From Labilibaculum sp. (GTDB taxonomy: Bacteria; Bacteroidota; Bacteroidia; Bacteroidales; Marinifilaceae), in assembly GCA_016743925.1 (NCBI GenBank), contig JADGFH010000038.1, forward strand, positions 1-17,088: a stretch of 17,088 nt of DNA, given 5' to 3'. The translations under genes and the position numbers were made by a program. Shown piece by piece: positions 7,503 through 15,648 of this stretch (positions within the stretch are counted from its first letter, which is position 1; the number at the start of each line of letters is the position of its first letter). Under the pieces are notes generated by a model. That model made no database searches and was not told the origin of the DNA. It saw nothing but the letters and a program-made list of their open reading frames with translations.

Positions 7503-10140
7503 AATAAGCTCCAGGCTATTGCTACTTTTTATTGTACTAATAACAAATTGTGCAGTAAACGCACAAGAAAGCCTATTGCAAAAAAGCATAGATATACATT
7601 GCGATAAATTTACGCTTAAAGAAATTCTGGTAAACGTAACAAAGCAAACCAAAATCAAATTTGCTTACAGCGAATCACAAATCAATGTAAAACAAAAGGT
7701 AAAAAATCTTAACCCCAAAATTTTAAATGAGTTATTACAGGAACTAAACAACAATTACGCGATTGACTCAAAATTAATTGGACAAACTATATCTTTGTTT
7801 CCGATTAGGAAGAACACTCAACGGCAAAAAATAATTACAATTAGCGGATATATCGAAGATGCATCATCGGGCGAACGATTGATTGGTGCCAATATCTATT
7901 CGCCAAAAACCTATAAAGGAACTACTAGCAATAGTTATGGTTTCTTTTCGATACCAGTGAGTATGGCTAGTAATCAACTGGCCTGTTCTTACGTTGGTTA
8001 TCGGACAATAAACCTACCAGTAAATCTTTCCTCCGATACGATCCTAAACCTTGCACTTAAGCCATCACTTGAACTGGCAGAGGTAACCGTATTCGACTCA
8101 AAAAATGAGATTGCAGATAAAAAATCTCCCATTGGAATGGTAAAAATACCATTGAAAAAAGTGAAACAATTACCTGTTATTTATGGAGAGACCGATGTTT
8201 TGAAAACCGCCCAATTGTTACCGGGAATATCAGTAGGAAGTGAAGGAAATAGCGGACTACATGTCCGCGGTGGAAGTCCCGATCAAAACCTGATTTTGCT
8301 TGATGGCATACCAGTATACAATCCCAATCATTTGTATGGATTTTATTCGGTGTTTAATACCGATGCAATAAAAGATATGAAGGTGATTAAAGGTGGATTT
8401 CCGGCTCGATATGGTGGTCGTCTTTCCTCTGTTGTTGATTTGCGTATGAAAGAAGGAAACACAAAAAAAATGAGTGGAGGAATTTCCCTTGGTTTAATAT
8501 CTAGCAAATTCCATTTGGAAGGTCCTATCAATAAGGACAAAACTTCGTTTTTTGTATCGGCTCGACGCACCTATATAGATTTTTTCACCAATGAATTGAT
8601 TAAAGATGTATCTGATTTCGATCAATCAAACTACTCTTTTCATGATGTAAATGCCAAAATAAACCACAAATTCTCAGACAAACACCGCTTGTATCTAAGT
8701 TATTACACTGGCCGCGATAATGGCGATTCGGAAAATCGAATTGAAGAAAACGAAGCCAATTTAAAAACAGAAGAAAAAAGCGAATTGTCTTGGGGAAATT
8801 CCATTTACGGATTGAGATGGAATTGGCTGATGAATCCCAATTTATTCTTGAACGCGACAGTATCCTATAGCTCCTACGATTATTTAAGCAATGAGGTTTT
8901 CAAGAATCAATACAAGACTGATGCCAATTGGACCAACAAAGAGTATTCTACCAAGCTTGAGTCAGGCATCAACATCTTTTCTGCAGGTCTGGATTTTAAC
9001 TGGAATCCGTGGCAAAAGCACCAGATTCGCTTCGGAGGTAAATACCTTTACCACGAGTTTAATACGGGAATGGAATCTAAAAAATTCATTTCAGCAGAAA
9101 ACGAAAACGAGGAGGTAGACGAAAACGAAATGGTTTATGCCGACGAAATTAATCTGTTTGTAGAAGACAACTATCAAATCAGCAATAAAATAAGTGCTAA
9201 TATAGGTTTGCATTACTCCCTATTTGTTCCTGGAAGTAAAAGCTATTCCTCTTTGGAACCTCGCCTATCGGTAAAATATGATATAAATGATAAAGTACAG
9301 TTGAATGCAAGTGCTGCCATCATGCAACAATACTCCCAACTTTTAACCTCTTCAAAAATAAATCTATCATCAGATATTTGGGTTCCTGCCACCGAAAACA
9401 TTAAACCAGCCAACTCGCAACAAGCTTCACTAGGGGCATACTATAGCATTAACAATTCCTGGGCTTTTTCGGTAGAAGGATATTACAAACAAATGAGCGA
9501 TTTGCTAGAATACGCCGAAGGCTCATCATATTTCGAAGGCAATTCATGGCAAGAGCGAGTTGAACAGGGCGATGGTAAAAGTTATGGATTAGAATTCCTT
9601 TTGCAACGAAATAAGGGCAAACTAACAGGTTGGATTGCTTACACATTGGCCGAAAGTACTCGGAAATTCGACAATATCAACAATAGACAAGAATTCCCAT
9701 ACAAATACGATAAACGCCACGATCTAAACATTGTTTTGGATTACAAATTTACAAAACACTGGTCGGTAAATGCAATTTGGACTTATAAAACAGGAAATGC
9801 AGAAACTCTCGGAGTGTTAAAATATTCAACTATCCGTATGGCAATAAATGGGAACAGAAGTGCTTATAATGATATTGTGATACAAAAAAGAAATAACTTT
9901 CGTATGCCGGCCTATCACCGATTGGATGTATCGCTTAACTGGAAAAAACAAATCGGAAAGTATGAACACATGTTAAGTGTTGGCTTATACAATGTCTACA
10001 AGCAAGAAAACACATACAAAATAAGATTGTATGATACACAAATACAAGATGGCAATGGGAGATATCATGATACATTAGGCAGCAGGGAAGAAAACCTGTT
10101 CCAAAGATTACCATCAGTTACCTACTCTATTAAATTTTAA
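7495..10140 (+). CDS. TonB-dependent receptor with STN signalling domain
   Basis: This 881-residue outer-membrane receptor has domains in this order: signal peptide (1-24, ending NAQ); STN domain (about 32-103) that contacts the FecR-type partner in the periplasm; carboxypeptidase-regulatory-like beta domain (about 113-197, with GERLIGANIY and CSYVGYRT); plug (about 215-318, with HVRGGSPDQNLILLDGIPVYNP and GFPARYGGRLSSVVD); and a 22-strand barrel ending in the sorting signal YSIKF. The STN domain makes it a transducer as well as a transporter. The neighbour is a DUF4249 lipoprotein rather than SusD, so glycan uptake is not implied; the substrate cannot be told from sequence. The start at 7495 overlaps the fecR-like gene and gives a clean signal peptide. 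Confidence 0.93.
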   Translation: MNKISSRLLLLFIVLITNCAVNAQESLLQKSIDIHCDKFTLKEILVNVTKQTKIKFAYSESQINVKQKVKNLNPKILNELLQELNNNYAIDSKLIGQTISLFPIRKNTQRQKIITISGYIEDASSGERLIGANIYSPKTYKGTTSNSYGFFSIPVSMASNQLACSYVGYRTINLPVNLSSDTILNLALKPSLELAEVTVFDSKNEIADKKSPIGMVKIPLKKVKQLPVIYGETDVLKTAQLLPGISVGSEGNSGLHVRGGSPDQNLILLDGIPVYNPNHLYGFYSVFNTDAIKDMKVIKGGFPARYGGRLSSVVDLRMKEGNTKKMSGGISLGLISSKFHLEGPINKDKTSFFVSARRTYIDFFTNELIKDVSDFDQSNYSFHDVNAKINHKFSDKHRLYLSYYTGRDNGDSENRIEENEANLKTEEKSELSWGNSIYGLRWNWLMNPNLFLNATVSYSSYDYLSNEVFKNQYKTDANWTNKEYSTKLESGINIFSAGLDFNWNPWQKHQIRFGGKYLYHEFNTGMESKKFISAENENEEVDENEMVYADEINLFVEDNYQISNKISANIGLHYSLFVPGSKSYSSLEPRLSVKYDINDKVQLNASAAIMQQYSQLLTSSKINLSSDIWVPATENIKPANSQQASLGAYYSINNSWAFSVEGYYKQMSDLLEYAEGSSYFEGNSWQERVEQGDGKSYGLEFLLQRNKGKLTGWIAYTLAESTRKFDNINNRQEFPYKYDKRHDLNIVLDYKFTKHWSVNAIWTYKTGNAETLGVLKYSTIRMAINGNRSAYNDIVIQKRNNFRMPAYHRLDVSLNWKKQIGKYEHMLSVGLYNVYKQENTYKIRLYDTQIQDGNGRYHDTLGSREENLFQRLPSVTYSIKF

Positions 10141-10144
10141 AAAT

Positions 10145-11065
10145 ATGCGCATTAAATATATACTACTGGCATTAATGCCCCTTACGGGATTAAATTCCTG
10201 TGTTGAAGAAACAGAAATAAATACAGACAATTTCGTCATCAACTCGATGTTTTCGAGCGAAAGCCCTTTCATTATTCAGACTTCAAAAACAGCTTCGGTT
10301 TTTGATACCGCTACTTACCACAATGTAAAAAATGTGGAAGGTAGATTGTATGAGGATGACCAACTTTTGGGTGAATTGATCTTTCAGGAAGCAAAACATA
10401 CAGACAGATATTATCTCGATACACCTGCAGGCTATACATTGCAAGGATTTAATCCCAAAGGTGGGAAAAATTACAAAGTAGAATTTACACATGGCGATAG
10501 AACCATAACAGCCTCGGATGTTATGCCTTCCAAAGTTGATTTTACCATTACTGACACAATAACAATTACCAATAACTCTTGGGGCAAAGGAATTCGATGC
10601 AATATCACTTTCTCAGATCCAAAGACAGAAGACAACTACTATGTTATTTACAAAACTGTATCATCATATGGCCAGGAAAGCGATTATCATTTTATGCCTT
10701 CAGGAATTTGGATGCAAAGTTCTGATCCGTCTATTGAATATTTATACGGTCACATATCAATAACAAGTAATGATTGGAGCTTAATTCTATCAGACAAATA
10801 TTTTAATGGTATGAAATACACCATCTCGCTTGATTTTCCTGATTTCCATGAACATTATTGCCCTGATTATTTACAGATTCATCTACTGTCAGTTAGCGAA
10901 CAATACTACAATTACGTAATCTCATGTATCGAACAACGAAAAAATAACTTCGAGAATTTTCATGCCGAACCCACGCCTGTATATAACAATATCGACAATG
11001 GCTATGGTATATTTGCTGCTTATAGCGAAAGCAAACAAGTACTTGATTTTAGGAAAAAGAAATAA
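10145..11065 (+). CDS. DUF4249 outer-membrane lipoprotein
   Basis: This 306-residue protein has a lipoprotein signal peptide with lipobox GLNSC, lipidated at Cys19, followed by an acidic EETE stretch. The body matches the DUF4249 pattern of Bacteroidota: an early TSKTASVFDTATYHNVKNVEGRLYEDDQ region, then YTLQGFNPKGGKNYKVEFTHGDRTITASDVMPS, and a later NYVISCIEQ segment. The gene starts 4 bases after the receptor stop codon and is almost certainly co-transcribed and translated with it. DUF4249 proteins commonly sit beside STN-type TonB receptors, which suggests a surface partner or lid for the barrel, analogous in position to SusD but unrelated in sequence. The function of the family is not established. 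Confidence 0.9.
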   Translation: MRIKYILLALMPLTGLNSCVEETEINTDNFVINSMFSSESPFIIQTSKTASVFDTATYHNVKNVEGRLYEDDQLLGELIFQEAKHTDRYYLDTPAGYTLQGFNPKGGKNYKVEFTHGDRTITASDVMPSKVDFTITDTITITNNSWGKGIRCNITFSDPKTEDNYYVIYKTVSSYGQESDYHFMPSGIWMQSSDPSIEYLYGHISITSNDWSLILSDKYFNGMKYTISLDFPDFHEHYCPDYLQIHLLSVSEQYYNYVISCIEQRKNNFENFHAEPTPVYNNIDNGYGIFAAYSESKQVLDFRKKK

Positions 11066-11107
11066 AAACAAATTAGCATTTCTATATCAATTAAGGCTAA
11101 AAAGTAG

Positions 11108-11137
11108 AGAGCAGTTTTTTTAACTGCTCTTTTTTTA
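11108..11137 (+). terminator. Intrinsic terminator of the sigma/FecR/receptor operon
   Basis: AGAGCAGTT (11108-11116) and AACTGCTCT (11122-11130) form a perfect 9-bp stem with a T5 loop, followed by a run of Ts. It lies 42 bases after the DUF4249 gene and marks the operon end. Confidence 0.9.
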
Positions 11138-11225
11138 ATGTTTCTGTCCAACAAAAATATTCCTAACACTCTTCACACAATTACGATATCTTAAAGTGAG
11201 CTTATTCTTTTTGCACTTCCTATTC

Positions 11226-11570
11226 CTAACTAAAATTATTTAGCTGTTCTTCGACATCTTCCTCTGCTCCCTCATCAAATAATTCAGTTTTGCCTTTGTG
11301 TATATAATTATTTAGGGCTGCCCAATTATAGGTGTTTTGATCTTGCTTACCCATAAGCATTGGATCCAAATACAGCAAATGACTAATCTCAGCAGCTTTT
11401 AAATACGTCAATATTTTTTGATCGTCCCCTAGGTCTGCACTAATAAAATTCTGAAGCGTATCTATTTTCCAATAAGCTATTTCCTCCTTACTTAAACCTG
11501 ACATCTCTTCTAGTTTTTCTCCTTCGGGTGTATTGTGATGCGTTAAAAACAAAAAGGTTTTAATTATCAA
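11226..11570 (-). CDS. Small unrecognised acidic protein
   Basis: The reading frame is 114 codons from a TTG at 11570; the first ATG in frame is at 11504 and would give 92 residues (MSGLSKEEIAYWK...), preceded by the purine-rich GAAGAG. I do not recognise the family. The sequence is soluble-looking, acidic at the C terminus (DEGAEEDVEEQ), with no signal peptide or membrane helix, and contains an amphipathic stretch (YWKIDTLQNFISADLGDDQK). It looks like a real protein, because codon usage is even and hydrophobic residues are spaced helically. It lies alone in a gene-poor patch between the receptor operon and the 41-bp repeat array, so it could also be the remaining part of a longer, decayed gene. 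Confidence 0.5.
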   Translation of the reverse strand: MIIKTFLFLTHHNTPEGEKLEEMSGLSKEEIAYWKIDTLQNFISADLGDDQKILTYLKAAEISHLLYLDPMLMGKQDQNTYNWAALNNYIHKGKTELFDEGAEEDVEEQLNNFS

Positions 11571-11660
11571 TCTATTTTTATTAATTACCGCAACACCCTG
11601 TACAAGTTAATAACAAAGGCATTAATACTCAGTAAAAGCTAGTCAGCACATCATCTTATT

Positions 11661-11935
11661 CGTTTGGCGAGCTGCTGGCGCCATTCAAACAATGAAAAAT
11701 TTGCTTAGGGATGTGCTGGCCCAGTTTAGGCAAGCCAATATATATTTGGTGATAGTCTGGCGCAATTTAGGAGATCAAAAATTTGTTTGGTGATAAGCTG
11801 GCGCAATTCAGGCAATCAAAAATTCGGTAGAAGATGAGCTGGCCTGGTTTAGGCAAGCCAAAAAATATTTGGAGATAGGCTGGCGCTATATAGGTGATCA
11901 GAAAATTGTTTGGTGAGTGGCTGGTGCCATCCAGG
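11661..11935. repeat. Degenerate tandem array, exact 41-bp period, seven units
   Basis: The motif CTGG recurs at 11675, 11716, 11757, 11798, 11839, 11880 and 11921, every step exactly 41 bases. Six full units and a partial seventh (29 bases) can be aligned with no insertion or deletion. The shared core is TTTGGtGAtnngCTGGCgc followed by tttAGGcaatcaaaaatt. By my hand count, unit 3 against 4 shares 35 of 41 bases and unit 3 against 6 shares 34 of 41. Units 2 and 5 alone share the exact 15-mer GTTTAGGCAAGCCAA, and units 1 and 4 also pair, so there is a higher-order repeat of three units (123 bp). Because 41 is not a multiple of 3, neighbouring units lie in different frames. No unique spacers are present. 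Function unknown. Confidence 0.9.
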
Positions 11936-12184
11936 TTTTGTCCTATTTGTATTTTTATTCTGAAGCAAGTCCTGCCAGCAATCCAATTTACTACCACTTC
12001 CTTTTTCAAGAAGATATACTGCAATATACTTGGGCTTTGAATGGTATCGCTCAAAATGATATAGGTTTTTCTTTTGTTTCCTGAATTGCACAAATAGAGT
12101 GCAAGGAAAAGAACCGCCACAGCAAAATAATTGCTTTAAATATCAGCTTAAGTAATATTAACAAAATAGAAATTAAACCTTTTC
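11936..12184. other. Intergenic region after the repeat array
   Basis: No convincing gene. One plus-strand frame from GTG 11917 to TGA 12084 (55 codons) reads with protein-like composition (including IYYHFLFQEDILQYTWALNG) and could be the tail of a decayed gene. Two minus-strand frames are also open here but have no family features. Confidence 0.3.
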
Positions 12185-12237
12185 TTTGTTCGCTTGTCTA
12201 TAATATGTATTTACAACTCTTTTTAATTACAGTAAAC

Positions 12238-14994
12238 ATGTATCGATTCACCCTCCTCCTTTTAGTTCTGCTGTTAGGAACTTCAATTTATGCCCAAAAA
12301 ACCATATCCATTAAGGGTAAAATTATTGACTCGCAAGAACAAGGAACTTTACCCGGCGCAAGCATTCTTTTAATCAGCAAAAGCGATAGCATAAATATGC
12401 AAGGTACAATCACCAACGAAAAAGGAGATTTTAGTCTAAAAGCACGGCCGGGAAGCTACCAACTTCAGGTTTCGTTTATTGGGTACAATACGATTCAAAA
12501 ATCGATTAGCTTGGATAAACAGCCTATCGATTTGGGTGCATTAAAACTGATCGAGAACAGTGAATTCTTACAAGAAATAAGCATTGTTGAAACTTTACCT
12601 CCCACTCTACAAAAGGGAGATACTACGGTTTATAATCCGCAAGCATTTAAGATTAATCCGGATGCTACGGCAGGTGAACTTTTGGCTAAAATGCCAGGTT
12701 TTATGGAGCTTGATGGCAAATTAATGACGGAAGGTTTACAGATTGCAGAAATATTGGTTGATGGTAAAAAATTCTTTGGTAAGAATATGAATCAGGCATT
12801 GAAAACAATTCCTAGCGATGTAATTAAAAACATAGAAGTTTTCGAATACAAGAGTGATGAAGCAAAATTCTCAGGCATTGCCGATAAGGATGAGAAAAGA
12901 ACTGTGAATATCGTCACAAACAAAACCAGTAAAAGACTGCTGTTTGGAGAACTTGCCGCTGGTGCAGGAAAAGAAAGCAAATACGGATTTAATGGAAATA
13001 TTAATAGCTTATCGGATAATAACAGCCTAACAATAATTGGTCGGTCGAAAAATGTGAATGCTCCTTTACGCCTAAACAACAGAAGATTTGGACAATCGAG
13101 CATTAGCGGTAACGACATTCAAGCTGATGCCATTGGGCTTAATCTTACTGCCAGTAAAAATAAAAAAGAGTTCGAGTTTAGCTACGAATACGGTAATAAC
13201 GAATATGAGAATAAGAGCAAGAGTGTGAGGAATTACACTTCTGAAGCTCGGGAAGGTCAAATACAAAACAGAGAGAACGATTCGAATCGAGAAAACGCAA
13301 ATCACAACATGAACCTGCGCTTGAAATTGAACTCCAATCCTAAAAACAAGTTTTTATTGAACACTTCTATTAAATCCTCGGATGCAAATTCGAAATCCAA
13401 CTCCTTTTCTGATACTTATATTGAGGGCAATATGATTAATTCGAATACCAATACGAAAACTTCAGAAAATCAGAATTATAATATTAGACAAAGCTTGAAT
13501 TTCTCGAGAAGACTAAGTGAAAAAAGACGGATACTTTCCATGCATACCAGTATTAATTACATCAATAATAATTCGGATGGAAAACAAGTATCGGAAACAC
13601 TAAATGAAGCTAATGAGGTCAATCAAAGTATTAACAGAATTTCTGATGGCGAAGGCACAAATACCAATATAAGAACAGGCATTTCTTATTCTGAGCCCAT
13701 GTGGGAAAAGGGATCTTTAACTATTGGCTACAATTACGAGAACAAAAGCAGTAAATCGAATAAAAACGGATACAATCTAGATCCTCAAACTAATTTGTAC
13801 AATGAACTTGATGAATTAACAAGCAATCGATTTGATAATACGACACAAATTAACAGTGGTCGTTTTGTTTACAATTACCGCTCCGAAAAACATAAAATAA
13901 TCATCGGCAACGACCTGGAAATTGTTTCCTTAAAAAGCATGGAGAGCTTTCCAAACAAAAGTAAATTCAAGAAGGATTTCTATTCCATAAAACCAAATGC
14001 CAGATATATTTATAAACTTGCCAAGAACAAACGACTGAGTTTGAAATACAATTCTCAAACAAATATCCCATCGGTGTCAAACCTGCAGGAGGTTGTTGAT
14101 TTATCCAAGCCATTGTCTATTACAACAGGAAATTCAAATTTAGAACAATCAAGAACTCATACGCTTATGGGGATGTATAAAGCATCTAATACAGAAAAAA
14201 GCACACACATCTCAATTCATACCAAGCTAGCTAGCACAAGTAATTCTGTTGGACGAAATACAATTGTTGCGAGTAAGGATACAACAATTAACGGTAAGTA
14301 TTTTCTTCCAGCAGGTGGTCAATTCTCTCAACCTGTTAATTTGGATGGAAAATACCATTTAACCAGCAGTGTAAGCTATAGTTTACCGATAAAAAAAATA
14401 AAGTCGAAGCTAAATATTAATACGCAAGGAATGCTTTCTCATTCTCCTGTATTGGTCAATAACAAAAAATCGTATACCGATTCTTGGAATATTAGGCATG
14501 GGATGATTCTTAGTTCTAATATTAATGAGAAGATCGATTTCACTTTTTCAAGTTCTAGTAAATATTCGAATTCAAAGAATAATAAATCGAAAGGATCGGA
14601 ATATATTTCACAAACCACATCGCTAAACATGTATTGGCGATTTCTAAAAGATTTCATTTTCAGAACCAATGCAAGTAACAATTATCAAAACAATTATTCT
14701 ACTCAAAATCAAGATATCGTTTGGCACTTAAACCTTGGTTTATCCTCAAAGGTTTTTAAAAATAAAAGAGGTGAAATTTCATTAACAGCTTATGATCTTC
14801 TTAGCAATAATGATGAAAGATCGCACATCGTAAAAGAACTGTACACATCTGATAATTACAGCAACAAATTGACAAATTTCTACATGCTGACCTTTAGCTA
14901 TAAACTTCGAGATGGAAAGGGCAAAGAAAAAAACAAAAATCACGGAAGAAACAGATCCCAAGGCGAAATGAGAAATTCTCACAGGTTGATGTAA
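12238..14994 (+). CDS. TonB-receptor-like outer-membrane beta-barrel protein
   Basis: Start chosen at the second ATG, 12238 (918 residues), because it places a textbook signal peptide (MYRFTLLLLVLLLGTSIYAQ) at the N terminus; the ATG at 12205 adds 11 residues. Domains: carboxypeptidase-regulatory-like beta domain (about 22-101, with GTLPGASILL and VSFIGYNTI); plug-like region (about 117-234, with ATAGELLAKMPGFMELDGKLM, ILVDGKKFFGKNMNQALKTIP and IKNIEVFEY); then a long barrel rich in Asn, Ser and Lys, as in the outer membrane protein beta-barrel family (PF14905-like). It lacks an STN domain and has no sigma/FecR pair or lipoprotein partner. The C terminus is a basic, polar tail (GKGKEKNKNHGRNRS...) rather than an aromatic residue, which is common in this subgroup. 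Transport substrate unknown; TonB dependence is inferred from the plug. Confidence 0.85.
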   Translation: MYRFTLLLLVLLLGTSIYAQKTISIKGKIIDSQEQGTLPGASILLISKSDSINMQGTITNEKGDFSLKARPGSYQLQVSFIGYNTIQKSISLDKQPIDLGALKLIENSEFLQEISIVETLPPTLQKGDTTVYNPQAFKINPDATAGELLAKMPGFMELDGKLMTEGLQIAEILVDGKKFFGKNMNQALKTIPSDVIKNIEVFEYKSDEAKFSGIADKDEKRTVNIVTNKTSKRLLFGELAAGAGKESKYGFNGNINSLSDNNSLTIIGRSKNVNAPLRLNNRRFGQSSISGNDIQADAIGLNLTASKNKKEFEFSYEYGNNEYENKSKSVRNYTSEAREGQIQNRENDSNRENANHNMNLRLKLNSNPKNKFLLNTSIKSSDANSKSNSFSDTYIEGNMINSNTNTKTSENQNYNIRQSLNFSRRLSEKRRILSMHTSINYINNNSDGKQVSETLNEANEVNQSINRISDGEGTNTNIRTGISYSEPMWEKGSLTIGYNYENKSSKSNKNGYNLDPQTNLYNELDELTSNRFDNTTQINSGRFVYNYRSEKHKIIIGNDLEIVSLKSMESFPNKSKFKKDFYSIKPNARYIYKLAKNKRLSLKYNSQTNIPSVSNLQEVVDLSKPLSITTGNSNLEQSRTHTLMGMYKASNTEKSTHISIHTKLASTSNSVGRNTIVASKDTTINGKYFLPAGGQFSQPVNLDGKYHLTSSVSYSLPIKKIKSKLNINTQGMLSHSPVLVNNKKSYTDSWNIRHGMILSSNINEKIDFTFSSSSKYSNSKNNKSKGSEYISQTTSLNMYWRFLKDFIFRTNASNNYQNNYSTQNQDIVWHLNLGLSSKVFKNKRGEISLTAYDLLSNNDERSHIVKELYTSDNYSNKLTNFYMLTFSYKLRDGKGKEKNKNHGRNRSQGEMRNSHRLM

Positions 14995-15085
14995 ACCAAA
15001 AAAGAGCCTAAATACTAATCCCAAAGTAGATATCACTATTCTTCCTATTTTTATTAGCGTTAGCATTGCAATCAAATAAAAAGAA

Positions 15086-15547
15086 ATGAAAGGAATACAA
15101 GATTATTACCCAGATCATTTTGCACAATGCTATGGTTGTGGACGATTAAATGAACACTAACATCAGATTAAAACCAATTGGGATGGTGATGAAACCATTA
15201 CCCGTTTTGTGCCTAAAGATTACCCCCCAGCCATTTCTGGCTTTGTGTATGACTGATTGCTGGCTTCGTTGATAGATTGTCACGAAACCGGATCGGCTGT
15301 CTTAGCCCTGGCAAAAGAGAAAGGCATTGAGCTTTCAGATACCAAGGCTCCAAAAAGTGTTACCGCATCTTTGCAAGTAAAATATTTAAAACCAACTCTA
15401 ATTGGTGGCGAAATAGAGAGTAAAGGGAAGATTAAGGAAATTGGCAAACGAAAGGTAATTATAGAAGCCGAACTGTTTGCAAGCGGCGTTCTTTGCGTTG
15501 TTGGCGAGGTAATTTCAGTATTGGATCTTGATGATTTTGGGAAGTAA
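15086..15547 (+). pseudogene. PaaI-type hotdog thioesterase, broken by two in-frame stops
   Basis: From the ATG at 15086 a single frame of 153 codons runs to TAA at 15545-15547 without any frameshift, but it contains TAA at codon 25 (15158-15160) and TGA at codon 57 (15254-15256). The conceptual product matches the hotdog thioesterase family throughout: CYGCGRLNEH*HQIK near the N terminus, GFVYD*LLASLIDCHETGSA around the active-site Asp, then ASLQVKYLKPTLIGGEIESKGK and RKVIIEAELFASG. Family members usually have NEHGLQIK and YGGLLASLIDCHGTG, so the stops replace glycines, and further glycines appear as Asp and Glu. The loss therefore looks like substitution decay. When intact it would hydrolyse acyl-CoA thioesters in the cytoplasm. 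A downstream TTG at 15257 directly after the TGA is unlikely to rescue it, because half the fold would be missing. Confidence 0.85.
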
Positions 15548-15578
15548 AAAAGGCCATCGGTAAAAAATCATAATGGCC
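15546..15578 (-). terminator. Putative terminator of the alpha/beta hydrolase gene
   Basis: Read on the minus strand, GGCCAT (15578-15573) and ATGGCC (15557-15552) can pair with a 15-base loop and are followed by six Ts (15551-15546). It lies about 70 bases after the hydrolase stop codon and overlaps the stop codon of the thioesterase pseudogene. The stem is short, so confidence is moderate. Confidence 0.5.
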
Positions 15579-15648
15579 AAATATTTTCACCTATTAACAG
15601 TACAGGATGAAGACTATAAATAAGAATACAATTCTGATCATTGTTTTC

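Noticed and set aside
7495..11065. SusC/SusD polysaccharide-utilisation locus
   Set aside because: The partner lipoprotein matches DUF4249 rather than SusD, and no glycoside hydrolase gene is nearby.
11661..11935. CRISPR array
   Set aside because: The 41-bp units follow one another directly with no unique spacers, they vary too much in sequence, and no cas gene is present.
11767..12120. Minus-strand protein genes crossing the repeat array (also 11849-12091)
   Set aside because: Both frames run through the 41-bp repeats, which shift frame at each unit, and neither shows a family signature; they look like chance open frames in AT-rich DNA.
15254..15256. Selenocysteine or programmed readthrough at the TGA of the thioesterase
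   Set aside because: The position is a glycine in the family rather than cysteine, and a second, different stop (TAA) lies upstream in the same frame.
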